Source: Virgisporangium ochraceum
GTDB taxonomy: Bacteria > Actinomycetota > Actinomycetes > Mycobacteriales > Micromonosporaceae
Direction: 5' to 3'
NCBI RefSeq assembly: GCF_016863655.1
Contig: NZ_BOPH01000084.1
Location: forward strand, 38,866 to 102,865
Length of the DNA stretch: 64,000 nt
The translations under genes and the position numbers were made by a program. Shown here piece by piece: positions 32,473 through 40,768 of this stretch. Positions within the stretch are counted from its first letter, which is position 1; each line of letters opens with the position of its first letter. The notes beneath the pieces are model-generated. The model was not told the origin of the DNA, did not search any database, and was given only the letters and a program-made list of their open reading frames with translations.

Positions 32473-32952
32473 CTAGTGCGGCGGCGGGGGCGGCATCGTC
32501 TCCAGGGTGGGTGGGTCGTCGGGCCAGACGAGGAGCACCCGGCACGGCGCATGGTCGACGACGAACCGGGTGTGCGGGCCCAGGCTCTTCGGACCCAGCC
32601 GGCCACGGTCGCCGTCGCGGGCGAGGATCAGCAGGTCGGCCTCGGCGCACGCGGCGACCACCTCGCGTTCGGGGCGGCCCTGGCGGGTGACGCGCGTGGC
32701 GGCGCGTCCCAGCCTCGCCGTCGCGTCGTCGAGCAGCGCGTTCCGGGCGGCCTCGAGCAGCGCGGCAGCCGACCCGTCGGCGGGCAGGCCCCGGCCGAGG
32801 AGACCGGCGCGGGCGCCGTCGACGGCACGTTCGGTGTCCGGACCGGTGACGTGCAGCAGCACGACCTCCGACGCCGGCAGCATCCGGGCGGCGTCGACAC
32901 ACGACGGCCACGTGGCCTCGGCCACCCACACGACGATCCTCATCCGACTCAT
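32473..32952 (-). CDS. universal stress protein (UspA) family
   Basis: Small UspA-fold protein of 159 residues. MRIVVWVAEATWPSCVDAARML begins the alpha/beta sheet, and ADLLILARDGDRGRLGPKSLGPHTRFVVDHAPCRVLLVW contains the phosphate/ribose-binding region of the family in a loosened form (G-rich loop then H-A-P-C-R-V). A poly-proline tail ends the protein. The ATG at 32952 overlaps the stop of the transporter gene (ATGA), so the two are one unit, and it may gate or sense the activity of that transporter. Confidence 0.8.
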   Translation of the reverse strand: MSRMRIVVWVAEATWPSCVDAARMLPASEVVLLHVTGPDTERAVDGARAGLLGRGLPADGSAAALLEAARNALLDDATARLGRAATRVTRQGRPEREVVAACAEADLLILARDGDRGRLGPKSLGPHTRFVVDHAPCRVLLVWPDDPPTLETMPPPPPH

Positions 32953-34199
32953 TGTGGACGAACCCCGAACACCTGCAGGCCCACCCACAACGCACCGACC
33001 GCGACGAGCAGGCACGCGGGCACGGTCAGCGCGCCGAGACGCAGGAAGTCGCGGGTCCCCGGCGGATGGTCACGCGTGTGCAGCACCTGCCGCCACAGCA
33101 GCGTGGCCAGCGAACCGACGTAGGTGAGGTTCGGGCCCACGTTCACCCCCACCAGCATCGCCAGCACCAGCTCGGGCGAGTGGGCCACCAGCGGCACCAG
33201 CATCAGCGTCGCCGGCAGGTTGTTGACGAGGTTGGCCAGCACGGCGGCGAGCACCGCCACGGCCAGCATGGCGACGAGGCCGCCGCCGTCGGGCACGAAC
33301 CGCCCCACGAACGACCCGACCGGCCCGGTGCGCACCGCGAGCACGACGACACCCAACGCGAACACGAACGCGCAGAACGGCAGGTTCGCCGCACGCACCA
33401 GGTCCACCACACCGCCCTCCCCGCGGCGGAACAGCGGAACCGCCAGGGCCAGCGCGCCCACCGCCGCCACCACGGCCGGCGGTACACCGACGGGTTCGGC
33501 CACCGCCAGTCCCACGAGGGTCATCGCCAGAACGGCCAGCGCGAACATTGGCGGCCGCTGCGGATCCGGCGGCGGCGGCTCGGGGGCCGACGCGGCCAGG
33601 TCGGCCGCGAACGCCCGGCGCAGCACGAGGTACTCGACCGCGACGACCGCGGCCCACGGCAGCGCCATGACCAGAGCGAACCGCACGAAGCTGAGGCCGC
33701 TGGCGTGGAAGGCCAACAGGTTCGTGAGGTTCGAGACCGGCAGCAGCAGCGACGCCGAGTTCGCCAGGTGACCGCACGCGTACACGTGCGGACCCGGGCG
33801 CATCCCGGTGCGGGTGGCGGTCGCCAGCACCACCGGGGTCAGCAGTACCACCGTCGCGTCGAGGCTCAGGGCCGCCGTGACCACCGCCGCGAGCACGAAC
33901 ACCAGGCGCAGCAGCCGGACGGGCGAGCCGTGGCTGGCCGCGCCGATGAGCGTCCCGGCGTACTGGAACACGCGGTGCCGGTCCGCCAGATGGGCGAGCA
34001 CGAGCACGGCGGCCAGGAACCCCACGGTCGGCGCGAGCGCGGCGACCTCGCCGCGGACCTCGCGCCACGACACGAGCCCGAACACGACGACCACCGCGGC
34101 GCCCGGCACGGCCGCGACCGCCTCCGGCAGCCCACGCGGACGGGCCACCGCGAACCCGAGCACCCCGGCGAGAACGAGCAGCTCGAGCGCGACGTGCAC
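32949..34199 (-). CDS. ArsB/NhaD-superfamily ion transporter
   Basis: Membrane protein of 416 residues with about 11 predicted helices. ALSLDATVVLLTPVVLA and ANLVNNLPATLMLVPL are the paired DxTV and NNLP re-entrant motifs of the ion transporter superfamily (ArsB, NhaD, SLC13), and NLTNLLAFHASG is also typical. The substrate cannot be told: arsenite, Na+/H+ and dicarboxylate are all known in the group, and no ars genes are nearby. The GTG at 34199 is the only good in-frame start just ahead of the first helix; the frame runs open further upstream without coding character. Confidence 0.75.
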   Translation of the reverse strand: MHVALELLVLAGVLGFAVARPRGLPEAVAAVPGAAVVVVFGLVSWREVRGEVAALAPTVGFLAAVLVLAHLADRHRVFQYAGTLIGAASHGSPVRLLRLVFVLAAVVTAALSLDATVVLLTPVVLATATRTGMRPGPHVYACGHLANSASLLLPVSNLTNLLAFHASGLSFVRFALVMALPWAAVVAVEYLVLRRAFAADLAASAPEPPPPDPQRPPMFALAVLAMTLVGLAVAEPVGVPPAVVAAVGALALAVPLFRRGEGGVVDLVRAANLPFCAFVFALGVVVLAVRTGPVGSFVGRFVPDGGGLVAMLAVAVLAAVLANLVNNLPATLMLVPLVAHSPELVLAMLVGVNVGPNLTYVGSLATLLWRQVLHTRDHPPGTRDFLRLGALTVPACLLVAVGALWVGLQVFGVRPQ

Positions 34200-34245
34200 G
34201 ATCAGCCACGGTACCCACTTGCGGCGCCGGCCATACTGGGCGGCG

Positions 34246-34821
34246 ATGGGGATCTGGAAGGACGCGTTCGTCGCGCCGCGGCAGGCGACGGCGCCCGACG
34301 CCGAGGCGTTGGGGCGGCTCGTGCTGGACCTCGCGCGCAGCCGCATCGTGCGGACGCCGTGGACGCTCGTCGCCGGTCGCGTGGACGTCAACGAGACCCT
34401 GCTGTGGAGCGACGGCGCCGTGTGGCAGGCCGTCGCCGGCGACCCGCTGACCGACGCCCGCGTGCTGGCGAAGGGCGACGAGGTGCTCGACGTGCTGCCG
34501 GCCCTGGCGCGGGCGCCGGTCGGCGACGAGGACGTGGCGGTGATCTTCGCCAGCCTCGACTTCGACAACCCGCGGATCCTGGAGCACTACTGGTACGAGG
34601 ACGCGCGTACCGTGCTGGTCTGTTACGGCTTGTCGCGTCCGCAGGCCCGGTGGCTGGTCATGAACCAGCTGATGGACGAACCCGGCGGTCCGACCCAGCA
34701 GGCGGGCGTGTGCATCGTCCACACCTTCAAGTTCGGCGAACACGACCCGTGCCCGGCCATCGACGAGGTCGCCAGGCGCCACTTCGGGCCGGACCTCGTG
34801 CACGGGCTCACCCTGCACTGA
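34246..34821 (+). CDS. conserved hypothetical protein
   Basis: Protein of 191 residues that I do not recognise. It is soluble, acidic, and has a DEDVAVIFASLDFDNPRILEHYWYEDARTVLVCYGLSRPQ-type central part with many aromatic residues and a repeated beta pattern in the N-terminal half. No signal peptide or membrane helix is seen. The ATG at 34246 follows GGGCGGCG, and CATACT (34231) could be its -10, leaving a very short leader. It is divergent from the transporter gene and 55 bases ahead of an acetyltransferase. Confidence 0.6.
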   Translation: MGIWKDAFVAPRQATAPDAEALGRLVLDLARSRIVRTPWTLVAGRVDVNETLLWSDGAVWQAVAGDPLTDARVLAKGDEVLDVLPALARAPVGDEDVAVIFASLDFDNPRILEHYWYEDARTVLVCYGLSRPQARWLVMNQLMDEPGGPTQQAGVCIVHTFKFGEHDPCPAIDEVARRHFGPDLVHGLTLH

Positions 34822-34876
34822 GCCGGGCCGCGTCTCCACGGTCGCTGGCCTCGGCCGGCTCGCATAGGGTCGACGT

Positions 34877-35368
34877 GTGCTGATCCGCCACTTCCACGAG
34901 AACGACTGGCCCGCTGTGTGGGCGATTCTCCGGGAGGTGGTCGGCGCCCGGGAGACTATTCCGTACGACCCGGCCATGAGCGAGTCGCAGGGCCGGTCGG
35001 TCTGGGCGGAGGCGCCGCCGGGCCGCGTCGTGGTCGCGGTCACCGCGGAGGGCACCGTCGTCGGGACCGCGAAGATGGGACCCAACCGGAGCGGACCCGG
35101 TGCGCACGTGAGCACCGCCACGTTCCTCGTGGCCGCCGACCACCGGGGACGGGGCGTCGGCACCGCGCTGTGCCGCCACGCGCTCGACTGGGCCCGGCGC
35201 GACGGGTACGCCGCCATGCAGTTCAACGCCGTGGTGGAGACGAACCGGTCGGCGGTCGAGCTGTACCGGCGGCTCGGGTTCGACGTCGTCGGCACGGTAC
35301 CGCGCGCGTTCGAGCACCCGACGCTGGGCCGCGTGGGCCTGCACGTCATGTACCACGAGTTCGCCTGA
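34877..35368 (+). CDS. GNAT acetyltransferase, phosphinothricin-acetyltransferase type
   Basis: Acetyltransferase of 163 residues. LIRHFHENDWPAVWAILREVV starts the fold, FLVAADHRGRGVGTALCRHAL contains the acetyl-CoA P-loop (R-G-R-G-V-G-T), and YAAMQFNAVVETNRSAVELYRRLGFDVVGT is the conserved C-terminal part. Similar proteins acetylate amino groups of small molecules. The substrate is unknown. The GTG at 34877 gives the standard start. It may be co-transcribed with the preceding hypothetical gene. Confidence 0.85.
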   Translation: MLIRHFHENDWPAVWAILREVVGARETIPYDPAMSESQGRSVWAEAPPGRVVVAVTAEGTVVGTAKMGPNRSGPGAHVSTATFLVAADHRGRGVGTALCRHALDWARRDGYAAMQFNAVVETNRSAVELYRRLGFDVVGTVPRAFEHPTLGRVGLHVMYHEFA

Positions 35369-35417
35369 CCGTCCGGTCGACGGGGTGCCCGTGTCGCCGG
35401 GCGTCAGGGAACGCGGG

Positions 35418-36005
35418 TCAGCGGCGGGTGGCCAGGCGGAGGTCGCGGACGTGTTCGACCAGGGCCACCAGCACGTCCCGGGCCGAGTTCCGCTCCCGGG
35501 CGTCGCACAGGAGGATCGGCACCATCGGGTCGAGGTCGAGGGCCCGGCGCACGGCGTCGGAGGTGTGGATCTGCCGACCGTCGAAGCAGTTGACGGCCAC
35601 GAGGAACGGCAGGCCCAGCTCCTCGAAGTAGTCCAGGGACGGGAAGCAGTCGGCGAGCCGGCGGGTGTCGGCCAGCACCACCGCGCCGAGGGCGCCGATC
35701 GCCAGGTCCTCCCAAAGGTACCAGAAGCGCTTCTGGCCCGGCGTGCCGAACAGGTACACCACCAGGCGTTCGTTGATCGTGATGCGGCCGAAGTCGAGTG
35801 CGACCGTGGTGGTCGTCTTCTCCTCCACGCCGGCCACGTCGTCGACGCCCACGCCGGCGTCGGTGAGCTGCTCCTCGGTGCGCAGCGGCATGATCTCGCT
35901 CACCGCACCGACCATCGTCGTCTTGCCGACCCCGAACCCGCCCGCCACGAGGATCTTCAACGCGACGGGAGCGGGCCGCCGCCGCTCAGAGCTCCCGTAG
36001 GACAT
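35418..36005 (-). CDS. cvnD: CvnD, conservon Ras-like GTPase
   Basis: Small GTPase of 195 residues, last gene of a conservon. The P-loop GGFGVGKTT is at residues 22-30, the switch region LYLFGTPGQKRF supplies the D/T-x-x-G motif in the form GTPGQ, and VNCFDG replaces the usual NKxD guanine motif, as is typical of the CvnD group. It probably receives signals from the CvnA-CvnB-CvnC membrane-associated complex. Its start lies 20 bases inside the end of cvnC. No cytochrome P450 (CvnE) follows. Confidence 0.92.
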   Translation of the reverse strand: MSYGSSERRRPAPVALKILVAGGFGVGKTTMVGAVSEIMPLRTEEQLTDAGVGVDDVAGVEEKTTTTVALDFGRITINERLVVYLFGTPGQKRFWYLWEDLAIGALGAVVLADTRRLADCFPSLDYFEELGLPFLVAVNCFDGRQIHTSDAVRRALDLDPMVPILLCDARERNSARDVLVALVEHVRDLRLATRR

Positions 36006-36351
36006 GGATGACCGCCTCCAGGGTCGCGGTGTCGTCGGCGTCGCCGGCCGGCTCGTGGACGCTGATCAGCCCGTCGTCCACGAGGTCGCCGAGCATGATA
36101 CGCACCACGCTCAGCGCGAGATCGAGGCGCGCCGCCAGTTCGACGACCGACGTCGGCGCGGCCGCCATCGCGAGGATGCGCCGGTGCTCCGGCGTCCGGT
36201 AGCGCGTCGGGTCGGGCTCGGCACCGGTGGCCACCACGTAGGCGACCAGGTTCAGCCCGGCCGACGGGCGGACCCGGCCACCGGTGAGCGTGTACGGGCG
36301 TACCAGGGGGCCGGCGTCACCGTCGAGCCATCTGTGGGACCGGTCAACCAT
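35986..36351 (-). CDS. cvnC: CvnC, DUF742 conservon protein
   Basis: Protein of 121 residues with the DUF742 pattern: LVRPYTLTGGRVRPSAGLNLVAYVVA near residues 15-40, then a winged-helix-like C-terminus (TSVVELAARLDLALSVVRIMLGDLVDDGLISVH). It links the roadblock protein CvnB to the GTPase CvnD in known conservons. The ATG at 36351 begins MVDRSHRW; a longer reading upstream runs through cvnB out of its frame. It overlaps cvnB by eight bases and cvnD by 20. Confidence 0.92.
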   Translation of the reverse strand: MVDRSHRWLDGDAGPLVRPYTLTGGRVRPSAGLNLVAYVVATGAEPDPTRYRTPEHRRILAMAAAPTSVVELAARLDLALSVVRIMLGDLVDDGLISVHEPAGDADDTATLEAVIHVLREL

Positions 36352-36754
36352 GGACACCCGGCCGGGTCGGTGTCGACAGGTACGGACCCACGCGCGCGAC
36401 GAGCATCGCCATCTCGTAGGCGATGACACCGATGTCGGCGTCGGCGTCGGAGATGACCGCCAGGCAGGCACCCTGACCGGCGGCGGTGACGAACAGGAAA
36501 CCCGACTCCATCTCCACGATGGTCTGGCGCACCGACCGGCCCCCACCGAACCGACGCGCCGACCCGCGGCCGAGGCTCTGGTACCCGGCCGCGATCGCGG
36601 CGAGGTGCTCGGCGTCCTCGCGCCCCAGGCCGGCCGAGCATCCGGTGAGCAGCCCGTCGGCCGACATCACGGCGGCGTGCCGAGTCGACGGGACCCGGTT
36701 GACGAGGTCGTCGAGCAGCCAGTCCAGCGTCGCGCGACTGGTCGTGTCGGACAT
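36344..36754 (-). CDS. cvnB: CvnB, roadblock/LC7 conservon protein
   Basis: Roadblock/LC7-domain protein of 136 residues: LDWLLDDLVNRVPSTRHAAVMSADG at the N-terminus and GFLFVTAAGQGACLAVISDADADIGVIAYEM in the second half are diagnostic. These proteins regulate small Ras-like GTPases, here CvnD. The start codon shares one base with the cvnA stop (TGATG), so the two are translationally coupled. Confidence 0.94.
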   Translation of the reverse strand: MSDTTSRATLDWLLDDLVNRVPSTRHAAVMSADGLLTGCSAGLGREDAEHLAAIAAGYQSLGRGSARRFGGGRSVRQTIVEMESGFLFVTAAGQGACLAVISDADADIGVIAYEMAMLVARVGPYLSTPTRPGVHG

Positions 36755-38934
36755 CAGGTCTCCTGCTCGGGTTCTGCCGCGGCGTCGCGCCGTCCACGGG
36801 TGGAGGCGCTCTGGAACGCCGACATCATGGCGCGGGTCTGTTCGGGTGATCGCCGCGCGACCGGCTCGTCGGTGGCGTCGGCGGCCGGTTGCGGTGCCGA
36901 CCGGCGGACGCGCCGGGGCAGGCCGTCCTCGGTCAGCTCGGCCAGCGGTTCGGTAGGGCCGCCGACGGGCCGGTCGAGCGGCGTTGGCCCGCGAAGCTGG
37001 TCGAGTGGCTCCGGCCCCGACGCCGGTTTCACAATCTCCGGCGGCGGAGCGGGCAGCGCCGCGACGGCCTCGACCCCGACGGAGACGGCCACCGGTTCCG
37101 TGACCACGAGATCCGGCGGGACCAGCACCACGGCCGTGACCCCGCCGAACGGCGACTGGCGCAGCGTGACCTGCGCGCCCAGCCGGGCGGCGAGCAGTGC
37201 CACGACGAACAGGCCGAGGCGGGCGCTGTTGGTCGGGTCGAACTCGGGTGGCTGGCGCAGGCGGGCGTTGGCGTCGGCGAGCTCCGGTTCGCTCATGCCG
37301 AGGCCGCGGTCCTCGACCTCGACCGCGAACCCGTTCGGCACCAGCTGGCCCACGACGTTGACCTTCGTGTGCGGCGGCGAGAACGAGGTGGCGTTCTCGA
37401 TCAGCTCGGCCAGCAGGTGGATGAGGTCGGTCACCGCGCGGCCGCTCAACGACGCCTCGGGGATCGTGCGGATCTCGACGCGCGTGTAGTCCTCGACCTC
37501 GGACACCGCGCCGCGCACCACGTCGACCAGCGGCACCGGCTCGCGCCAGCCGCGCCCGGGCGCGGCACCGGCCAGGATCACCAGGTCCTCCGCGTGGCGG
37601 CGCATGCGGGTGGCCATGTGGTCGATGCGGAACAGGTCCTCCAGCTCCTGCGGGTCGGTGGTGCGCCGCTCCATCCGGTCGAGCAGGGTCAGCTGCCGGT
37701 GCAGCAGCGTCTGGCTGCGCCGGGCGATGTTCAGGAAGACCTCGTTGAGACCGCGCCGCACCTGCGCCTCCTGCACGGCCGACTCCACCGCCGTGCGCTG
37801 CGCCGCGCTGAACGCGCGCCCGACCTCGCCGATCTCGTCGGTACCGAACTCCAGCTCGGGCGCCTCGGCGGCCAGGTCGACCGGCTCGCCGTGGCGCAGC
37901 CGCCGCACGACGCCGGGCAGGCGCACCAGGGCGTGGTCGAGTGCGGCGCTGCGCAGGCCGCGCAGCCTGCGGATCAGCGAGCTGCCCACGCGCAGCGTGA
38001 TCGCGATCGTGAGGACGATCGCGACGAGACCGACGACAGCGGCCAGCCCGAACCGCCAGTACCACAGCGTGCTGACCGTGTCGACGCGCTCGGCGAGCCA
38101 CCCGTTCAGGTCGGCCTCGAACGCCCGCATCCGCCGGTCGGCCGGCCCGCGGACCGCGGACCACTCGGCCGGCGTGGGAGCGGTCGCCCGGTTCTCCAGC
38201 GTCTCCAGGGCGACCAGCTCGGTGGAGGAGGCGAGCTCGGAGAAGCCGGTGCGCGCCGCGCCGTCGAGCTCGGTCGAGGCCTCGGCCAGCAGCTGGCGGC
38301 GGGCACCCGTGGCGCGGTTGAACTGGGACTGCTCGGCGGCGGTGAACCGGCCGAGCGTGAGGATCGCGTCCTGCCGCGCGAGCTGCTCACGGGCCGCGGC
38401 GACGTGGACCGACGCGCGCAGCAGCCGGGTCGCCTCGGGGTCGTCGAGCTCCATGAGCGGCTGGTACACGCGGAACACCGCGTCGACGAGCCGGTCGTAG
38501 TCGGCCAGCGCGGCGACGCGTTCCGGCAGCGTGGTGTCGACGGTGGCCCGGGTCGCGCCGAGGGAGTCGAACGCGGTGACGCTCTCCGCGACGCGCGTCG
38601 CGGCCCGGTCGGAGACCCCGTCGGCGTTCGTCGCCCGGCGGCCGTAGTCGGCGACGGCGGCGTCGGTGCGGGTCCGCTGCTCGCGCAGGCCCGCCGGCGC
38701 GTCGCCGCGCCCGGCGATGGTCGCGGCCGAGAGCTGACGCTCGCGCTGCAGTTCGGTGACGACCGTGGCACCCGGGTCGAGGACGCCGGTGCGCGCCTCC
38801 TCCGCGTTGAGCAGGTTCACCGAGGCGATGCCGCTGGCCATCATGCCGATGAGCCAGTACGTGACGAACATGAACATCGGCGGGAGGACGAGCGCGACGA
38901 TCCGCGACCTGATGGACCAGTTCCGGCGCCTCAT
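36754..38934 (-). CDS. cvnA: CvnA, sensor histidine-kinase-like conservon protein
   Basis: Membrane sensor of 726 residues. A first helix is at about residues 12-35; the extracytoplasmic part to about residue 295 is helical and resembles a nitrate/nitrite-sensing (NIT) domain with LQRERQLSAATIAG; a second helix (FGLAAVVGLVAIVLTIAITL) follows, then a HAMP-like linker and a HATPase domain with ELIENATSFSPPHTKV, VEDRGLGMS and LFVVALLAARLG. A proline-rich tail ends it. The phospho-accepting His region is atypical, as in other CvnA proteins. The ATG at 38934 has GAGGTG before it. Confidence 0.93.
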   Translation of the reverse strand: MRRRNWSIRSRIVALVLPPMFMFVTYWLIGMMASGIASVNLLNAEEARTGVLDPGATVVTELQRERQLSAATIAGRGDAPAGLREQRTRTDAAVADYGRRATNADGVSDRAATRVAESVTAFDSLGATRATVDTTLPERVAALADYDRLVDAVFRVYQPLMELDDPEATRLLRASVHVAAAREQLARQDAILTLGRFTAAEQSQFNRATGARRQLLAEASTELDGAARTGFSELASSTELVALETLENRATAPTPAEWSAVRGPADRRMRAFEADLNGWLAERVDTVSTLWYWRFGLAAVVGLVAIVLTIAITLRVGSSLIRRLRGLRSAALDHALVRLPGVVRRLRHGEPVDLAAEAPELEFGTDEIGEVGRAFSAAQRTAVESAVQEAQVRRGLNEVFLNIARRSQTLLHRQLTLLDRMERRTTDPQELEDLFRIDHMATRMRRHAEDLVILAGAAPGRGWREPVPLVDVVRGAVSEVEDYTRVEIRTIPEASLSGRAVTDLIHLLAELIENATSFSPPHTKVNVVGQLVPNGFAVEVEDRGLGMSEPELADANARLRQPPEFDPTNSARLGLFVVALLAARLGAQVTLRQSPFGGVTAVVLVPPDLVVTEPVAVSVGVEAVAALPAPPPEIVKPASGPEPLDQLRGPTPLDRPVGGPTEPLAELTEDGLPRRVRRSAPQPAADATDEPVARRSPEQTRAMMSAFQSASTRGRRDAAAEPEQET

Positions 38935-39002
38935 GCTCACCTCTTCGGGATGCGCACGGCCAGCATCGACCGACGTCATTGGGTGACGTGTGCTCCGGGC
39001 AT

Positions 39003-39018
39003 GATAGGCGACCCTATC
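39003..39018. promoter_or_regulatory. inverted repeat upstream of cvnA
   Basis: GATAGG-N4-CCTATC is a perfect 6-base inverted repeat in the 80 bases before cvnA. It covers the last bases of the preceding minus-strand gene. TATCAT on the minus strand just downstream could be the cvn -10, so the repeat may be an operator; a small terminator is the alternative. Confidence 0.45.
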
Positions 39019-40006
39019 GATGCGCGTTGACCCTGGCCGCTCTCGCGATGGCCAGGCCGGCCGCGAACAGACCGGCGAGAACGAACACGGCCGCGTACTC
39101 GGCGACCGGTACGCGCGGCAGCTCCGTGAGCCGGTCGGTGCCGAACCAGGCCACCACCGCGCACACCGACAGCACGTAGGCGAGGCCGGTGGTCCACTTC
39201 GCCCAGCGGGGCCAGCCGAGCCCGTGCATCTGCGTGACGACGAAGATGGTGGCGAAGCCCCAGCCGAACTGGAACCACAGCTGCTTCGGGCTGTTCAGGG
39301 CGACCAGGAACCCGTGGAAGAGCACCAGCACCTCGAGCACGACCGTCCAGCGCCGGTCGACGTGCGCGCGGGTCAGGAACAGGCTGCCCTGCACCAGGAT
39401 CAGGAACATGTAGAGGAACCCGACGAGGTGGCCGGTGGTCGTCTCCATCGGGTGGAACCAGAACGTGTAGACGGCCGCCCAGGCGAAGTAGTAGCCGTGG
39501 TACTTCCGGGCCCAGTCCCTCGTCGCCTTCCCGCCGGGCGTGGGCACGGTGCGGCCGAAGAACAGGCCGCGCCGGTCCTCCTCCATCAGCAGCACCCAGA
39601 CCAGCAGCACGATGACCGACCACTGGGACGTCCAGATCGGCACGTCCTGTGCCAGCCCGTCGTACCCGGCCTGCGTCTGTACATAGTGGACGGCGACGAA
39701 GAACCCGTTCCAGGCCAGGGCGAGCACGTTCACCCGGTGCAGGCCCGGGGTGTACCGCCCGACGCGCTGCTGGCCGTACCGGATCAGGGCCCAGAAGCCG
39801 ACCTGGTGCAGGGCGTAGAGCGTCCAGGCACCGACCATGACGGTGGTCGACCTGCCGGGGCGCTGCCAGCGGTACCAGTGCGAGCCGGCGTCGGGCAGGA
39901 GGTCGGGGCGGTTCAGCCAGAGGGTGCTGGCGGCGACGAGAGCGGTGATCGCGCCGCCGGCGACGATCCCACCGAGGAGCGCCTGTGTGGCCGTGACCCG
40001 CCGCAT
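39014..40006 (-). CDS. polytopic membrane protein of unknown function
   Basis: Membrane protein of 330 residues with about nine predicted helices evenly spaced along its length. Notable segments are SHWYRWQRPGRSTTVMVGAWTLYALHQVGFW, WTSQWSVIVLLVWVLLMEEDRRGLFF and WFHPMETTTGHLVGFLYMF; the His and Glu residues in membrane-facing parts could bind a cofactor or metal, but no known motif stands out. It is an isolated gene ahead of the conservon in the same direction. I cannot assign a family. Confidence 0.6.
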   Translation of the reverse strand: MRRVTATQALLGGIVAGGAITALVAASTLWLNRPDLLPDAGSHWYRWQRPGRSTTVMVGAWTLYALHQVGFWALIRYGQQRVGRYTPGLHRVNVLALAWNGFFVAVHYVQTQAGYDGLAQDVPIWTSQWSVIVLLVWVLLMEEDRRGLFFGRTVPTPGGKATRDWARKYHGYYFAWAAVYTFWFHPMETTTGHLVGFLYMFLILVQGSLFLTRAHVDRRWTVVLEVLVLFHGFLVALNSPKQLWFQFGWGFATIFVVTQMHGLGWPRWAKWTTGLAYVLSVCAVVAWFGTDRLTELPRVPVAEYAAVFVLAGLFAAGLAIARAARVNAHR

Positions 40007-40072
40007 CGCCCGATCGTATCGATGAACGTCGCCGCCCGGTGGGCGTCGACCGCGGCGATGTCGGCGCCGCGA

Positions 40073-40768
40073 CTACGCCGTGGCGCGGCGGATGAGCCCG
40101 TACCCGCCCGCCGCGAACGCGGCGGCCACCAGGACCGGCCAGCCGACGAGCAGCGCCGTGTGCGACTGGTCGAGCAGCCAGCGGCCGATCTCGTGCCACT
40201 GCCGGGTCCACGTGATCAGCGCCGCGGCCAGCCCGAGCGCCGTGATCGCCAGGGTGATGCCGGTGAGGACGCCCGTGCTGCCCCAGCGCAGGTACACCGT
40301 GCCGAGCAGGATCCCGAGGTGGGTCACGACCAGCATGGGTACCGCGTACCCGACCGGGAGCAGCACCGGGTCGACGTCGTCCATGAACGGCAGGTCGAAG
40401 AAGCGCATCCCGACCCCCCAGTGGCCGGTGGCCTGTTCCACGGCGCGCAGCAGGCAGAGCACCAGCGCGTAGACCACCGACTGGACGACCGCGAGCAGCG
40501 ACCAGGCCAGGTAGAACTCCCGGCGGGTCACGCTCATGCCCAGCGCGTACGGGAAGATCTGGGTGACCGAGGTGGTGGCCATCCCGATCGCGATGGCGTA
40601 CAGGCTGGCCACGCCGCCGGTGTTCGCCACGCCGTCGCCCGGGTCGCGGTTCGCCATGACGCTCAGCAGGTTGATGCCGAACACGACGGCCGTCATGCCC
40701 CACGTCCAGCCCGCCATGTGCGGCCAGGCCGGTAGCTGGAGACGGGCCACCCGACGGATGCGGTTCAT
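40073..40768 (-). CDS. ABC transporter permease of the YtrA-type operon
   Basis: Integral membrane protein of 231 residues with six predicted helices: TWGMTAVVFGINLLSVM, IAIGMATTSVTQIFPYALGM, FYLAWSLLAVVQSVVYALVL and three more in the second half. It has no ATP-binding motif. It lies directly after the ATPase gene with an ATGA overlap, so the two form an ABC exporter of unknown substrate. Operons with a YtrA regulator often respond to cell-wall antibiotics, which would make this an envelope-stress exporter; that is inference from the family. Confidence 0.82.
   Translation of the reverse strand: MNRIRRVARLQLPAWPHMAGWTWGMTAVVFGINLLSVMANRDPGDGVANTGGVASLYAIAIGMATTSVTQIFPYALGMSVTRREFYLAWSLLAVVQSVVYALVLCLLRAVEQATGHWGVGMRFFDLPFMDDVDPVLLPVGYAVPMLVVTHLGILLGTVYLRWGSTGVLTGITLAITALGLAAALITWTRQWHEIGRWLLDQSHTALLVGWPVLVAAAFAAGGYGLIRRATA

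Noticed and set aside
32193..32690. Plus-strand open frame across the 32190-32472 gap
   Set aside because: Composition is arginine- and alanine-rich without codon bias, and it runs antisense through the Usp gene.
35380..35410. Terminator between the acetyltransferase and cvnD
   Set aside because: Only a weak 5-base GCCCG/CGGGC stem was found, not enough to call.
38976..40703. Long minus-strand frame covering the membrane-protein gene
   Set aside because: It is a shadow frame; the overlapping 39014-40006 frame has regular hydrophobic helices and proper codon use.
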